A stretch of 64,000 bases of DNA, taken from positions 248,001 to 312,000 of the forward strand of contig NZ_VDET01000002.1 in NCBI RefSeq assembly GCF_006381105.1. Direction: 5' to 3'. The notes under the pieces are model-generated. The model was not told the origin of the DNA, did no database searches, and saw nothing but the letters and a program-made list of their open reading frames with translations. Positions 51,656-61,442 of the stretch are shown here, one piece after another. A program made the translations under genes and the position numbers. Positions within the stretch are counted from its first letter, which is position 1, and each line of letters starts with the position of its first letter. The DNA comes from Flavicella sediminum. GTDB taxonomy: Bacteria > Bacteroidota > Bacteroidia > Flavobacteriales > Flavobacteriaceae.

Positions 51656-53797
51656 TTATTGAATTACAAAATTGACAGTTTCAGAAATTGAATTGTCTAC
51701 TAACTTCAATAGATAACTCCCACTTTTCAAATCATTGGTTTCTATATGCAATGCATTTTTAGTGTGCTTAGGAGAGAAAGCCGTATTCAAAACTACCTGC
51801 CCTAATTGATTAATTACCTGCACTTTTAAATTTCCATTATAAACATGAGCCTCTAATTGAAAATTAAGAGCGTCTCCTTTTTTTACAGGATTTGGAAAGG
51901 CAATCAATTGATTTGCTTCTTTGTCAATATTCCCTACACTCAAATTCTCTTCTGCTTTCAGTCTTGCTGATATAAAATTGACCATTTCAATCAATACATC
52001 TTCATAGGCAGGTTTTCCCGAGTTGAAAAAGGCGTGTACTTCACCAGGATAAATAACAGCTTCTGCGACTCCTCCATTAGCATTAATCTTATCAGCAAAC
52101 AAAGTACTTTGAGTATATGATATCGTAGTATCTGCATCACCATGCATCATAATGGTTGCGGGAGGCGTATCGCTTAATTGAAAAAAAGCGGAATTTGCAG
52201 TTTCACTAGGCACATTTTGTTTGTACCAATTTCCTACACCAAAATCGCCGGCATCATTTACAAAATCATAAATTCCATTAAAGCCTATAAATCCGATAAC
52301 ACCTTCGTATTTCTGTGCTGTTAATGCCGCTAAGGGCGTTCCAGCAGACCCTCCACTAAAAAACACTTTCGTCATATCAAAATTGTATGTTTCAGCATTG
52401 TCTAGCGCCCATTGGTAAGCCGTCGCTAAATCTTCCATCGCTAAAGAAAAAGTTCCGCTAGAACCTGAGCATCTATAAGCAACCCCTAAAGTTGCTATCC
52501 CTAAGTTTTCTGCCAAATATTCACCATGAGGAGAAAAAGCCCCAGCAGAAGCAGCGGCAGAACCACCAGACCAACCCCCACCATGTATCCAAAAATGAAC
52601 TGGCATTTTATGAGCTCTATTACTAGGTAAATTCATTTTTAAACCTAATGTATGTCCTGCCTGCGGAAAATCTACCGTGGCAATAGCTGTCAGCACTATA
52701 TTTTCTGATGCACCAAAATCTTCATCTGTTTCTACTATAAAATTATATGTAGCTCCATTGGCCAAACCAACTGCAACACCTTCTGTAGATTTTAATCCTG
52801 CTTGTATTTGAACAGACACCAATCCATTAGCTGGCCAATTTTCAGTAGGCGTAAATGTAAGCGTGTTGGAAGGAGATAAAACCCAATTTCCAGCAGCTTC
52901 CTCTTCGCTTTTATCAATGTGAATTTTCGGAAAAACAGAACTTGCATCTATAGGCTGATCACATGTAATGGTAATATTTGAATTTACAGGTAAACCTGTA
53001 CGTTTTGCTGGTAAAACATTCGTCACAGAAAATTCTGCAGTCACAAGCTCTGCATATTCTGTAGCTAATCTGTCAAACTCATTTTGAAACGCTGTTGCAT
53101 CAAGTGTTCCGTCATACATGATTACTTCAACAACTTCAGTATGTCCATAGGTAGCAGCAATATCTTTTTCTTCTAAAAGATTTAAGTTCAACTCCTCTGA
53201 ATTTGGAACCATTGTATTGTTAAACTTCCCTGTTGTTATTAGGGGAGAGCTACTATCAAAATAGCTATAGTTCCCTGCGGAATCCATCGTAAATCCTAAA
53301 AAGAAAAATCCGTCACCTTCTATTTTACTCATGGCAGTACGGACAAAATTGGGTCTTGCATAGTCAAAAGAAATAGTTCCGTCTGAACTTTTTACGAATC
53401 TAATTCCCTTACAGGTTGCAAAGGATCCGGTAATATCATAATTCCCAATTAATGATGCTGGTTTCCCGTCAGGGTTTGCTTTTCCTACATAAAAAATACT
53501 ATAATTATTATCTGAAATATGAGCACTTGACCCTTCCAACTCAAGGAAAGACCCATCCTTATTGAAAAGAACCGTCGTTTTCCCAGGATATGTTTCTTGT
53601 GATTCTTCCGCACCAAGATTCGTATTACTTTGAGTAGCGTTGCCATAACCATCAATTTGGTTTTCCCATAGCGTCACAGAACCTAAATTGTCGGCCACTA
53701 TACCTTTCGCATTTTCTAAGGATACTACTTTGGTTTGACTTTTCACAGTGGTAATAGAGACAATAAATAAGCAGATCAGCAATGTAAGGGTTCTCAT
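51656..53797 (-). CDS. LamG-like + Big_5-like + alpha/beta-hydrolase esterase, T9SS-exported
   Basis: The 713-residue protein has a signal ending TVKSQ. Residues about 22-245 form a LamG-type jelly roll (VTLWENQIDGYGNATQ, YSIFYVGKA, VVEVIMYDG). Residues about 255-350 resemble a Big_5 Ig-like domain (VNSNITITCDQPIDASSVFP, NTLTFTPTENWPANGL). Residues about 365-610 form a BD-FAE-type esterase: FWIHGGGWSGG (oxyanion), FFSGGSAGTPLAAL with Ser484, HGDADTTIS (Asp) and GEVHAFF (His). The T9SS type A tail includes LIAFPNPVKKGDALN. The enzyme probably removes acetyl or aromatic esters from the polymer at the surface. It is a tandem duplicate of the 56022->53848 gene. Confidence 0.85.
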   Translation of the reverse strand: MRTLTLLICLFIVSITTVKSQTKVVSLENAKGIVADNLGSVTLWENQIDGYGNATQSNTNLGAEESQETYPGKTTVLFNKDGSFLELEGSSAHISDNNYSIFYVGKANPDGKPASLIGNYDITGSFATCKGIRFVKSSDGTISFDYARPNFVRTAMSKIEGDGFFFLGFTMDSAGNYSYFDSSSPLITTGKFNNTMVPNSEELNLNLLEEKDIAATYGHTEVVEVIMYDGTLDATAFQNEFDRLATEYAELVTAEFSVTNVLPAKRTGLPVNSNITITCDQPIDASSVFPKIHIDKSEEEAAGNWVLSPSNTLTFTPTENWPANGLVSVQIQAGLKSTEGVAVGLANGATYNFIVETDEDFGASENIVLTAIATVDFPQAGHTLGLKMNLPSNRAHKMPVHFWIHGGGWSGGSAAASAGAFSPHGEYLAENLGIATLGVAYRCSGSSGTFSLAMEDLATAYQWALDNAETYNFDMTKVFFSGGSAGTPLAALTAQKYEGVIGFIGFNGIYDFVNDAGDFGVGNWYKQNVPSETANSAFFQLSDTPPATIMMHGDADTTISYTQSTLFADKINANGGVAEAVIYPGEVHAFFNSGKPAYEDVLIEMVNFISARLKAEENLSVGNIDKEANQLIAFPNPVKKGDALNFQLEAHVYNGNLKVQVINQLGQVVLNTAFSPKHTKNALHIETNDLKSGSYLLKLVDNSISETVNFVIQ

Positions 53798-53847
53798 AAT
53801 TTTTACTTTTTTTTGAATGTATTCTTAAATAAAATATTCTTTTCAGA

Positions 53848-56022
53848 TTAGTCAATTATAAACTGAATGGTATCAGTCATGTTGCTTGATGTTACTCTAA
53901 GCATATAATACCCGTCGTTTAAAGAACTGGTATCTAAACTAAATAGCTTCGGTTTTTCAAGCGATTTTATAGACGCTTCCAATACTACTTGCCCCAATTG
54001 ATTGATTATTTGACATTGGATTACTTCAGAATTAAAATTAGACTGTAGGCTAATATTTAGTGCAGTTCCCTTTTTCAAAGGATTCGGATAAACTCGAATT
54101 TCTGTTTCTTTTTTATGAGTTTCATTTATACTTAAATTAGCCTCTTCAAGTCTTTCCGTTATAAATTTTGCCATTTCATAAAAAACATCTTCATGTGCTG
54201 GCTTTCCTCTACTAAAAAAAGAATGTACTTCACCTGGATAAATAATCGTTTTGGCGTTTCCTCCTTTAGCAATTATAGCATCAGAAAAACGGGTACTTTG
54301 TGTATGCGATATGGTAGTATCTCCATCACCATGCATTAAAATAGTTGCTGGTGGCTGCTCACTTAACTGAAATACTGCTGAATTCTCTGTTTCACTTGGG
54401 ATATCTTGTTTGTACCAATTTCCTGCCCCATAATCTCCGGTATCATTTACAAAATCATAAATTCCATTAAAACCTATAAAACCAAGAATATTGGGTAATC
54501 TTTGAGAAGCCAAGGCTGCTAATGGAGTACCTGCAGACCCTCCGCTAAAAAACACTTTCGTCATGTCCAAATTATACGTCTCCGCATTGTCTATTGCCCA
54601 TTGATAGGCTCTATTTAAATCTTCCAATGCATAGGAAAAAGTTCCACCTGAGCTTACACATCTGTAAGAAATAGACAAAGTGACCATACCTAAACTCTTT
54701 GCTAAATAATCTTTATGCAAAGAATAATCTGCGCTAGAGGTTTCAAATGTTCCACCAATCCAACCACCACCATGAACAAAAATATGTACAGGAAATTTTG
54801 CAGTTGTATTTTCATTGATAACTGGTGTGGTAATCTTTATAGGTAATTTATGACCTATGATCGACTCACCTGTTCTAGCAACATAATCTAGGCTCGCTAT
54901 TGGCTCTTCTAACTGATAGCTTTCAAAAGCGTAGGTTTCCGCTGCATCAACTATAAAATTATAGGTGTCACGTTGCGCTAATCCAATAATTGCATTTTCA
55001 GTAGAACGAAGGCCTTCTTGAATTTTTAAAGTAACCAATGCCATGGCTGGCCAATTTTCGGTTGGTGTAAACGTCAATACATTTGCCGGTGAAAGCACCC
55101 AATTTCCAGAAGCTTCCGTTTCACTTTTATTTATAAAAACTTTAGGGTAATCTGAAGTTTCATCTATAGATTGATCAAAAGTTACTACGATTGAGGCGTC
55201 CGCAGCTATGCCTTCACGAAAATCATCATCTATAGGCAAAACTTTTGTTACGGAAAATTCAGAAGTAACAAGTTCCGGATATGCATTCGTTAATCTGGAA
55301 TATTCATTTTCAAATTCAGTAATAGACAAAGTATCATCAAACATCGACATTTCCACAACTTCCGTATGGTTGTAGGTATGTGAACCATCTCTTTCTTCAA
55401 AAAGGTTGAATTTTAAATCTTCATTTTGACTAGGAACCATGGTGTTGCTAATTTTTCCTGTTTTTATATCAGGAGAAGTATTGTCAAAATATTTATAGTT
55501 TCCTGAGGCATCCATGGTGAATCCGAAAAAGAAATAGCCATCTCCAGGAATAGTATTTAAAATAACACGAACATAATTTGGCTTTGCATAATCAAAAGCA
55601 ATGCGATTATCTGCTAGTTTTAAAAACCGAATTCCTGAACAATTATTAAAGTTCCCAGGAACATCATAGTTTCCTATAAGAGATGCGGGTTTCCCGACAG
55701 GATTGGCAATTCCGACATAAAAAAGACTATAGCTATTGTCGGAAATAGTCGTATTTGAACCTTCTAATTCTAGAAATGAACCTTCTCTGCTAAAACCAAT
55801 ATTTACTTTTCCGGGATAGGTCTCTAATAATTTCTCTCCTCCCAAAGTTGGGTTTGTTTGCGTAGCATTGCCAAAACCATCAATTTGATTTTCCCAAAGC
55901 GTTACAACTCCATTTTCTTCCACAATACCTATATTATTTTCAAATGAAAATATTTTTGTTTGTCCAAACACAGCTGAACTAACAAGAAGAACGGAAAAGA
56001 TAAAAAGTGCTAATTTATTCAT
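53848..56022 (-). CDS. LamG-like + Big_5-like + alpha/beta-hydrolase esterase, T9SS-exported (paralogue)
   Basis: The product has 724 residues from ATG 56022 (MNKLALFIFSVLLVSSAVFGQ), one base after the upstream sulfatase stop; a TTG at 56052 is less likely. It has the same modules as its neighbour: jelly roll (VTLWENQIDGFGNATQ), Ig-like (NVLTFTPTENWPAMALV), esterase with IFVHGGGWIGG, FFSGGSAGTPLAAL (Ser496), HGDGDTTISH and GEVHSFF, and a T9SS type A tail (IRVYPNPLKKGTALN). An extra segment between the Ig-like and esterase domains (YAFESYQLEEPIASLDYVA) sets it apart. It is part of unit A. Confidence 0.85.
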   Translation of the reverse strand: MNKLALFIFSVLLVSSAVFGQTKIFSFENNIGIVEENGVVTLWENQIDGFGNATQTNPTLGGEKLLETYPGKVNIGFSREGSFLELEGSNTTISDNSYSLFYVGIANPVGKPASLIGNYDVPGNFNNCSGIRFLKLADNRIAFDYAKPNYVRVILNTIPGDGYFFFGFTMDASGNYKYFDNTSPDIKTGKISNTMVPSQNEDLKFNLFEERDGSHTYNHTEVVEMSMFDDTLSITEFENEYSRLTNAYPELVTSEFSVTKVLPIDDDFREGIAADASIVVTFDQSIDETSDYPKVFINKSETEASGNWVLSPANVLTFTPTENWPAMALVTLKIQEGLRSTENAIIGLAQRDTYNFIVDAAETYAFESYQLEEPIASLDYVARTGESIIGHKLPIKITTPVINENTTAKFPVHIFVHGGGWIGGTFETSSADYSLHKDYLAKSLGMVTLSISYRCVSSGGTFSYALEDLNRAYQWAIDNAETYNLDMTKVFFSGGSAGTPLAALASQRLPNILGFIGFNGIYDFVNDTGDYGAGNWYKQDIPSETENSAVFQLSEQPPATILMHGDGDTTISHTQSTRFSDAIIAKGGNAKTIIYPGEVHSFFSRGKPAHEDVFYEMAKFITERLEEANLSINETHKKETEIRVYPNPLKKGTALNISLQSNFNSEVIQCQIINQLGQVVLEASIKSLEKPKLFSLDTSSLNDGYYMLRVTSSNMTDTIQFIID

Positions 56023-56023
56023 A

Positions 56024-57460
56024 TTATTTGTTGCCTCTTTTTTTAAGTACAATAGCTCTTGTTGTTAAAGGAAATTCCGCATGCTCAGTTCTTGCTGTTT
56101 TTAACAGTTCTAACATTTCTTCTAATTTTTCTGATTCTTGCAAAGCCAAATTTTTGGTTTCGCTTAAATCTGATGAAAGATTGTATAGCTCAGGTTTCCC
56201 TTCCAATTTCCAAACCAATTTCCAATCGTTTTTACGAATAGCCTGGATAGGCCCTTGTTTTTCGTTAAACTCCCAATATAAATAATCGTGTGTTTTTTGT
56301 TGTTTCTGATTTCCAAATAGCTCTGGCACCAAAGAAATTCCATTTAAATTTTTATTAGTTGGTGTAATCCCCACAAGTTCACAAGCCGTAGGTAAAAAGT
56401 CCCAAAAAGCAGAAATGTGATCACTTTTAGATCCAGGAGCAATTTTACCAGGATACTTCACAATAAATGGAATACGAATTCCTCCTTCATACAAATCTCT
56501 TTTCCCACCTCTTAACGCTCCGTTACTATTAAAAAAACGATCCTTTTTTTCATATTCAGGCCCATTATCACTTGTAAAAACAATAAGGGTATTATCCTCA
56601 ATTCCTAATTCTTTTAATTTGCTGAATAACTTCCCTAAATCTTTATCCATGCGAGAAATCATTCCTGCATAGGTCGTATTTCCTTCTGCATCATTTTTAT
56701 AATGCCCTTTCGTATTCATTTTACGCTTGGGCCATCCTAAGTTTAAGTAAGGTTCTTTAGATTCTTTCGGAACGGTTAATTCTAAATGGGGAATAGTTAA
56801 GGCGACATATAGAAAAAACGGATTGTCTTTTTCTCTTTCTACATAACTCAAAGCTTCATTTACAAAAACATCATGCGTATATTTCCCTTGCTTTAGCGCA
56901 AAATTGTTGTCTTTTAAAATAAACGGATCGTTATTGTGGTATAAGGTATCCCAGTAATAATGATGTGCATGGCGGTGTTCTTTGTATCCTAAAAAATAAT
57001 CAAAACCGTGTTCTGATGGCATATTCTCATTATCTACACCTTCTGAAAGTCCCCATTTACCGATAACAGCTGTTTTGTATCCAACTTTTTTAAGTTCTGT
57101 AGCCACTGTTATTTCATTGCGTTTTAGATTTACAGGTTTACCACTTTCTGTCCAAACTGGATTTCCTCTAACACTGGCATGCCCTTGATCGTAACCTGTT
57201 AACAAACTTGCACGCGACGGCATACAAACCGTTGATCCTGCATAGTGGTTGGTAAACACCATTCCTTCAGCAGCCAATTTGTCTAAGTTTGGTGTTTTGG
57301 TTTTCGTTTGCCCATAGGCTCCCAAATCGGCATAGCCTAAATCATCGGCCATGATAAAAATAATACTGGGCTTTTTTTCTTTCTTTTGAATTCTCGTCGT
57401 TTTACAACTGTATAGAATTACTGAAAAAATGAGCAGTAAACTTAAATTTTTAGTGGTCAT
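56024..57460 (-). CDS. S1-family sulfatase, lipoprotein (FGly Cys79)
   Basis: The 478-residue lipoprotein (LLIFSVILYSC, cysteine 19) has IIFIMADDLGYADLGAYG, STVCMPSRASLLTGYDQG with formylglycine Cys79, AVIGKWGLSEG (Gly-Leu in place of the usual His-Leu after KW), LTIPHLELT, FTSDNGPEYE and RKNDWKLVWKL. The substitution GKWGL for GKWHL changes a residue near the sulfate site and matches a distinct S1 subgroup with HGFDYFLGYKEHRHAHHYY nearby. It lies ten bases from the upstream sulfatase stop in unit A. Confidence 0.91.
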   Translation of the reverse strand: MTTKNLSLLLIFSVILYSCKTTRIQKKEKKPSIIFIMADDLGYADLGAYGQTKTKTPNLDKLAAEGMVFTNHYAGSTVCMPSRASLLTGYDQGHASVRGNPVWTESGKPVNLKRNEITVATELKKVGYKTAVIGKWGLSEGVDNENMPSEHGFDYFLGYKEHRHAHHYYWDTLYHNNDPFILKDNNFALKQGKYTHDVFVNEALSYVEREKDNPFFLYVALTIPHLELTVPKESKEPYLNLGWPKRKMNTKGHYKNDAEGNTTYAGMISRMDKDLGKLFSKLKELGIEDNTLIVFTSDNGPEYEKKDRFFNSNGALRGGKRDLYEGGIRIPFIVKYPGKIAPGSKSDHISAFWDFLPTACELVGITPTNKNLNGISLVPELFGNQKQQKTHDYLYWEFNEKQGPIQAIRKNDWKLVWKLEGKPELYNLSSDLSETKNLALQESEKLEEMLELLKTARTEHAEFPLTTRAIVLKKRGNK

Positions 57461-57470
57461 AGAATTATTT

Positions 57471-59000
57471 TTATTGTTTTAATTGTTTAAAAAGCTGAAT
57501 CATTTCTTCCAACTTTTCAGGGGTTTCTTTTGCTAAGTTGTGTTGCTGCCCTTTATCTTTTTTAAGATTATACAACTTATAATCAGGAGTGTTACCTGTT
57601 TCCGTACCCACTTTTTTATTCATAGCGTTTCCTTTGTAAGGAGGAATCATCATCCAATCTCCACTACGTAAAGCGGTGTTCGATTTTGCTTCAATAATTA
57701 AATGATCTCTGCCTTTTTTATCTTGTCCTAACAAAGTGCTTAACAAATCTTTACTATCCGTTGTAGCTTCTTCTATACCTACTAAATTTCCTAAAGAGGC
57801 CAATAAATCCATTTGACAAACAATAGCATCAGATACACTAGGTTTGATATGATTCTTCCAATAAGTAATAAAAGGAACACGTGTACCGGCTTCAAACAAA
57901 CTGTATTTACCTCCGCGTAAACCTCCTTTAGGATCGTGTTTTCCTAATTTTTCTACAGCATCATCATAATAACCATCATTTAAAACAGGACCGTTATCGC
58001 TAGAAAAAACAATCAATGTGTTTTCTAAAATTCCTTCTTCTTTTAAAGTTTTCATGAATTCACCAATACACCAGTCGGCTTCTAAAATAACATCACCTCT
58101 TGGCCCCATTCCAGATGTTCCTACAAAGCGTGGATGAGGAGTTCTAGGTACGTGTGGTTGTTGCATTGCGTAGTACAAAAAGAAAGGATTTTTTTTGTGA
58201 TTCTTAACATAGGTTTGTGCTTTAGTTAAGAAGTGATCTGCCATGTCGGTATCTGTCCATTTAGCAGCTTCACCACCTTTCATGTATCCAATACGCGGAA
58301 TTCCGTTAACAATACTATTGTTGTGTCCGTGATGCCATTTCATGAGTAACATCTCCGGATTTGATTTTGCAGTAGGTTGCCCTTTAAAATTCTTTTTATA
58401 GTTTACTTCTATAGGATCTTTTTTATCTAGATTTACCACGTTTCCGTTTTCAATGTAAACGGTAGGCACCCTATCTTGAGTTGCAGCTAAAATATATGCT
58501 TCATCAAAACCAACTTCGTTAGGACCTGGTTTTATGGTTTCGTTCCAATTGACAAATCCAGCTCCCAAACCTAAGTGCCATTTTCCAATAATAGCGGTTT
58601 GGTAGCCTGCTTTAGAAAGTAATTTTGGTAAGGTTTGTTGTTTGATGTCTATTAATAAAGGTGCATCTCCTGGCAATATTTTAGCGTTTTTATTTTTCCA
58701 AGGATACATTCCTGTTAGCATTGCATAGCGACTAGGTGTACAGGTAGCAGAAGATGCATATCCGTTGGTAAATTTGACACCTCCATTTGCCAAAGCATCT
58801 ATGTTGGGAGTTTGCAATTCTGTAGCTCCATAACAGCTTACATCCCCATATCCTAAATCATCCAAGTAGATGACAATGATATTGGGTGCCGTATCTGCAA
58901 CTTTATTCGTTTTTTTTATTGTTTTTGAATTCGTTGTACAGCTAGAAACGACCAGTATCAACAAGATCAAGAATCTCCAAGTATTTAATTTTATCTTCAT
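57471..59000 (-). CDS. S1-family sulfatase, lipoprotein, CTPSR type (FGly Cys87)
   Basis: The 509-residue lipoprotein (LILLILVVSSC, cysteine 21) has IIVIYLDDLGYGDVSCYG, SATCTPSRYAMLTGMYPW with formylglycine Cys87, AIIGKWHLGLGAGF, MQQPHVPRTP, FSSDNGPVLNDGYYDDA and RSGDWMMIPPYKG. It belongs to the same subgroup as the sulfatase at 38791-40299 by the CTP[TS]RY motif and GKWHLGLG. It is the second gene of unit A, 57 bases after the first gene's stop. Confidence 0.92.
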   Translation of the reverse strand: MKIKLNTWRFLILLILVVSSCTTNSKTIKKTNKVADTAPNIIVIYLDDLGYGDVSCYGATELQTPNIDALANGGVKFTNGYASSATCTPSRYAMLTGMYPWKNKNAKILPGDAPLLIDIKQQTLPKLLSKAGYQTAIIGKWHLGLGAGFVNWNETIKPGPNEVGFDEAYILAATQDRVPTVYIENGNVVNLDKKDPIEVNYKKNFKGQPTAKSNPEMLLMKWHHGHNNSIVNGIPRIGYMKGGEAAKWTDTDMADHFLTKAQTYVKNHKKNPFFLYYAMQQPHVPRTPHPRFVGTSGMGPRGDVILEADWCIGEFMKTLKEEGILENTLIVFSSDNGPVLNDGYYDDAVEKLGKHDPKGGLRGGKYSLFEAGTRVPFITYWKNHIKPSVSDAIVCQMDLLASLGNLVGIEEATTDSKDLLSTLLGQDKKGRDHLIIEAKSNTALRSGDWMMIPPYKGNAMNKKVGTETGNTPDYKLYNLKKDKGQQHNLAKETPEKLEEMIQLFKQLKQ

Positions 59001-59057
59001 TTTTAAATTTTTTAACCTCTAAACATATTGCTTTAGCATTAATAGCGTTCTTAGTAT

Positions 59058-61229
59058 TTATTTTATATTGCAATAAAACATTCCGTTTTGACGCATTGTA
59101 CGTCCACCAAATATTTGATAGTTCACGCTGTAGCTATATATTCCTTTTTTATCAATACTCGGACTCCATCCATTTTCAATAGCATTTGAAGTAAATACTT
59201 TTTGCCCGTGAATATTGTAGATGTTTAACTCATATTCTGTAATTCCGTTTATCATATTTAATGGTTGGAACACTTTTCCTTGATTGTTAGCTATTCCTGG
59301 AAACAATAATTCCAAAGCGTTTTTTGAAAAATCGTCAACTGCTAAATGAGCATCATCTCCAACAAATCCTTTTTTAGTATCTGTAAACGTAAATCGAACA
59401 CTGCCATCTTCTGTAAAGCTATTAATCATGGCAGGCTCTTGGCTAGCATTAATTTGCAATCGAGGATAAGCTGTTTTATCTAAGGCCGTGTCTAAATAAA
59501 AAGTACTGTTGACACTTTCTGTCAAGCGCCATTTTGTTTGACCACCTGTTGAGGCCGAACCAATCATTTGCGGCGTTGTATTTCTTTGGGTTCTAATTCT
59601 AGGTTTAGCGACACTACCAATACAATTAATGTAATAATAACCTGCTGTCGTAGATTCTTTTACTGTCCATTCTACTTGATAGCCTGTAGTTGTTCTTGAA
59701 GTTGCAATTGCCTTGCTCCCATCTGCCCCCAATCGCACATTTCTTTCAGGAGAATCGATATAATAGCGTGCATTTGGATCTGGAAAAGGCACTTCGGAAC
59801 GTTCAACAACAATGTTATAGCTAATTATCGCTCCATTTCCATTAGTATTAATATGTGCTAGTTGATAGACTCCACTAGCACTTTCTGGAATATCGCCAGA
59901 AACTGTAATTTGTCTATTTGTTGCAGAAAAATCATTAGGTCCTTTCCATGTCCACCCTCCGGTAGAAGAACTATTAGGTCCAAGTACCAATTTGCTTCCT
60001 TCACTAACCTGTACCGTTGTATTTGTTTTCCAACTACCTCCATCTATTTGATAATATGGCGTAATAACAATTGGAGTTTCGTTTTGCAAGGCCACGGTAA
60101 CTGTAAGATGATTTACATTTCCTTCAGGACTTGTATAAGAAGCGACATATCGACCTGAATTGTTTGAATTAAAATTAGTGATCGAAATTTCTCTTGTAGT
60201 TGCGGTAAATCCATTGGGACCATTCCATCTCCATGTACCTTTACTTGGTAAAGGAGCTAGTTGAATTGTATTTCCTTGCGCAACAAGTGCCGCCGAGTTT
60301 TCAATCCAATCTCCATTATTTATTTTATAATTCGGAGTCAAAGATGGCATTTCCTTTAAATAGATATCCATCATAACTCTTCCTGTATTGTTTATAGATC
60401 CGTTGCTTAAGTTGATCGTATTCCAAATATTGTACATCACCAAACCGTCTACCTTAGCTGCAATAGCAACTTCTATACGAGTACCTCTATTGTTAGATTC
60501 TCCAATATTATGATTTACCTCAGAATCCCAAACAGGTAAATTTGCCGCTTTGGCTACCGCTATAAAATCATCCCAATCTTCATGATTGTATCCAAGATTA
60601 TGCGTAGCGGCAACTGTAATATTATCTTTCATAGTTGTTTCATTCATTACCTGAATACTTGCAGGAATTCCCCAAGCACAAGACCCTATCAATTCAGCAC
60701 CATTTACATTTGTTTTTAAATAACCATAAATAGTATTGATTTGTTCTTTACTCCATGCTTGTCCAGGCCTTCCATCTTCATTAAAAGGATTGATCCATTT
60801 GCAAGGATATTCTGAAGCAAAGCTTTCAATTCTATTTATTAAGGTGGCCGTTTTGTTGTTGTCATCTTTTACAGGACAAAGCTCACCGTTTAACATTCCG
60901 CAAGCTACTCTGTGTCCTCCACTCGATTGAGCCGGGTTGGCAAAAATAGGAAACCCCTCTGCTACAGCTAGTTTATAAAAATAATCAAACATCGGTTTGT
61001 TTGGGGTGTGTCCATCAGCAAAAATAGGAATACGAATACCGTTTACTCCCAAGTTTTTCATCCCCTCTAATAAATATTTTGCTTGTGTCTCTGTCGTAAT
61101 TTTATTTTGAATAAATGCTTGTTTTGCATCCCCAATAACATAATCCATGTCGTTGGTATAAATAGTCGTTTGCGCAGATATAAAAGCTGAAATTAATAAG
61201 GTAAAAAGGACTGCTATATTTTTTTTCAT
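59058..61229 (-). CDS. Putative glycoside hydrolase with two Ig-like repeats and a T9SS type B-like tail
   Basis: The product has 723 residues from ATG 61229 (MKKNIAVLFTLLISAFISAQ); a TTG at 61286 is rejected. The catalytic part (about 22-305) has IYTNDMDYVIGDAKQAFI, VNGIRIPIFADG, GFPIFANPAQSSGGHRVA, KWINPFNEDGRPG with Glu151, ELIGSCAWGIPASI and PVWDSEVNHNIG with Glu237. Two Ig/PKD-like repeats follow (YKINNGDWIENSAALVAQG and YQIDGGSWKTNTTVQVSEG), then a beta-trefoil-like region (SPERNVRLGADGSKAIATS, TQRNTTPQMIGSASTGGQ in pieces). The tail (YELNIYNIHGQKVFTSNAIENG in pieces, KKGIYSYSVNYQIFGG) resembles the gliding-type T9SS type B domain. First gene of unit A; homologues at 43243-46581. Confidence 0.68.
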   Translation of the reverse strand: MKKNIAVLFTLLISAFISAQTTIYTNDMDYVIGDAKQAFIQNKITTETQAKYLLEGMKNLGVNGIRIPIFADGHTPNKPMFDYFYKLAVAEGFPIFANPAQSSGGHRVACGMLNGELCPVKDDNNKTATLINRIESFASEYPCKWINPFNEDGRPGQAWSKEQINTIYGYLKTNVNGAELIGSCAWGIPASIQVMNETTMKDNITVAATHNLGYNHEDWDDFIAVAKAANLPVWDSEVNHNIGESNNRGTRIEVAIAAKVDGLVMYNIWNTINLSNGSINNTGRVMMDIYLKEMPSLTPNYKINNGDWIENSAALVAQGNTIQLAPLPSKGTWRWNGPNGFTATTREISITNFNSNNSGRYVASYTSPEGNVNHLTVTVALQNETPIVITPYYQIDGGSWKTNTTVQVSEGSKLVLGPNSSSTGGWTWKGPNDFSATNRQITVSGDIPESASGVYQLAHINTNGNGAIISYNIVVERSEVPFPDPNARYYIDSPERNVRLGADGSKAIATSRTTTGYQVEWTVKESTTAGYYYINCIGSVAKPRIRTQRNTTPQMIGSASTGGQTKWRLTESVNSTFYLDTALDKTAYPRLQINASQEPAMINSFTEDGSVRFTFTDTKKGFVGDDAHLAVDDFSKNALELLFPGIANNQGKVFQPLNMINGITEYELNIYNIHGQKVFTSNAIENGWSPSIDKKGIYSYSVNYQIFGGRTMRQNGMFYCNIK

Positions 61230-61383
61230 TGTAAACTTTGATTTTATTATTTGTATTGGGTACTTCGAAATATTTATTAAAAACAAAAGACAGCTGCTAC
61301 TTTCAAATCACATAGCTTTTTATACGGACCGCCATTTTTGCTTAAACCCTATCCTTCCCAAAGGCCGATAGAAATGTTAAACA

Positions 61384-61442
61384 CAAAAATAAGCGCTAGC
61401 CCTGTTACAAACTTCTCAATTAAGGGGTTGTAATGTTACTTA
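61384..61442 (-). promoter_or_regulatory. Promoter and operator of unit A
   Basis: The -7 box TATTTTTG on the - strand (61391-61384) matches consensus. On the + strand TTCTCAATTAAGG starts at 61413, exactly 29 bases away, and GGTTGTAATGTTACTTA runs to 61442. Transcription would start near 61377, about 150 bases before ATG 61229. Confidence 0.7.
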
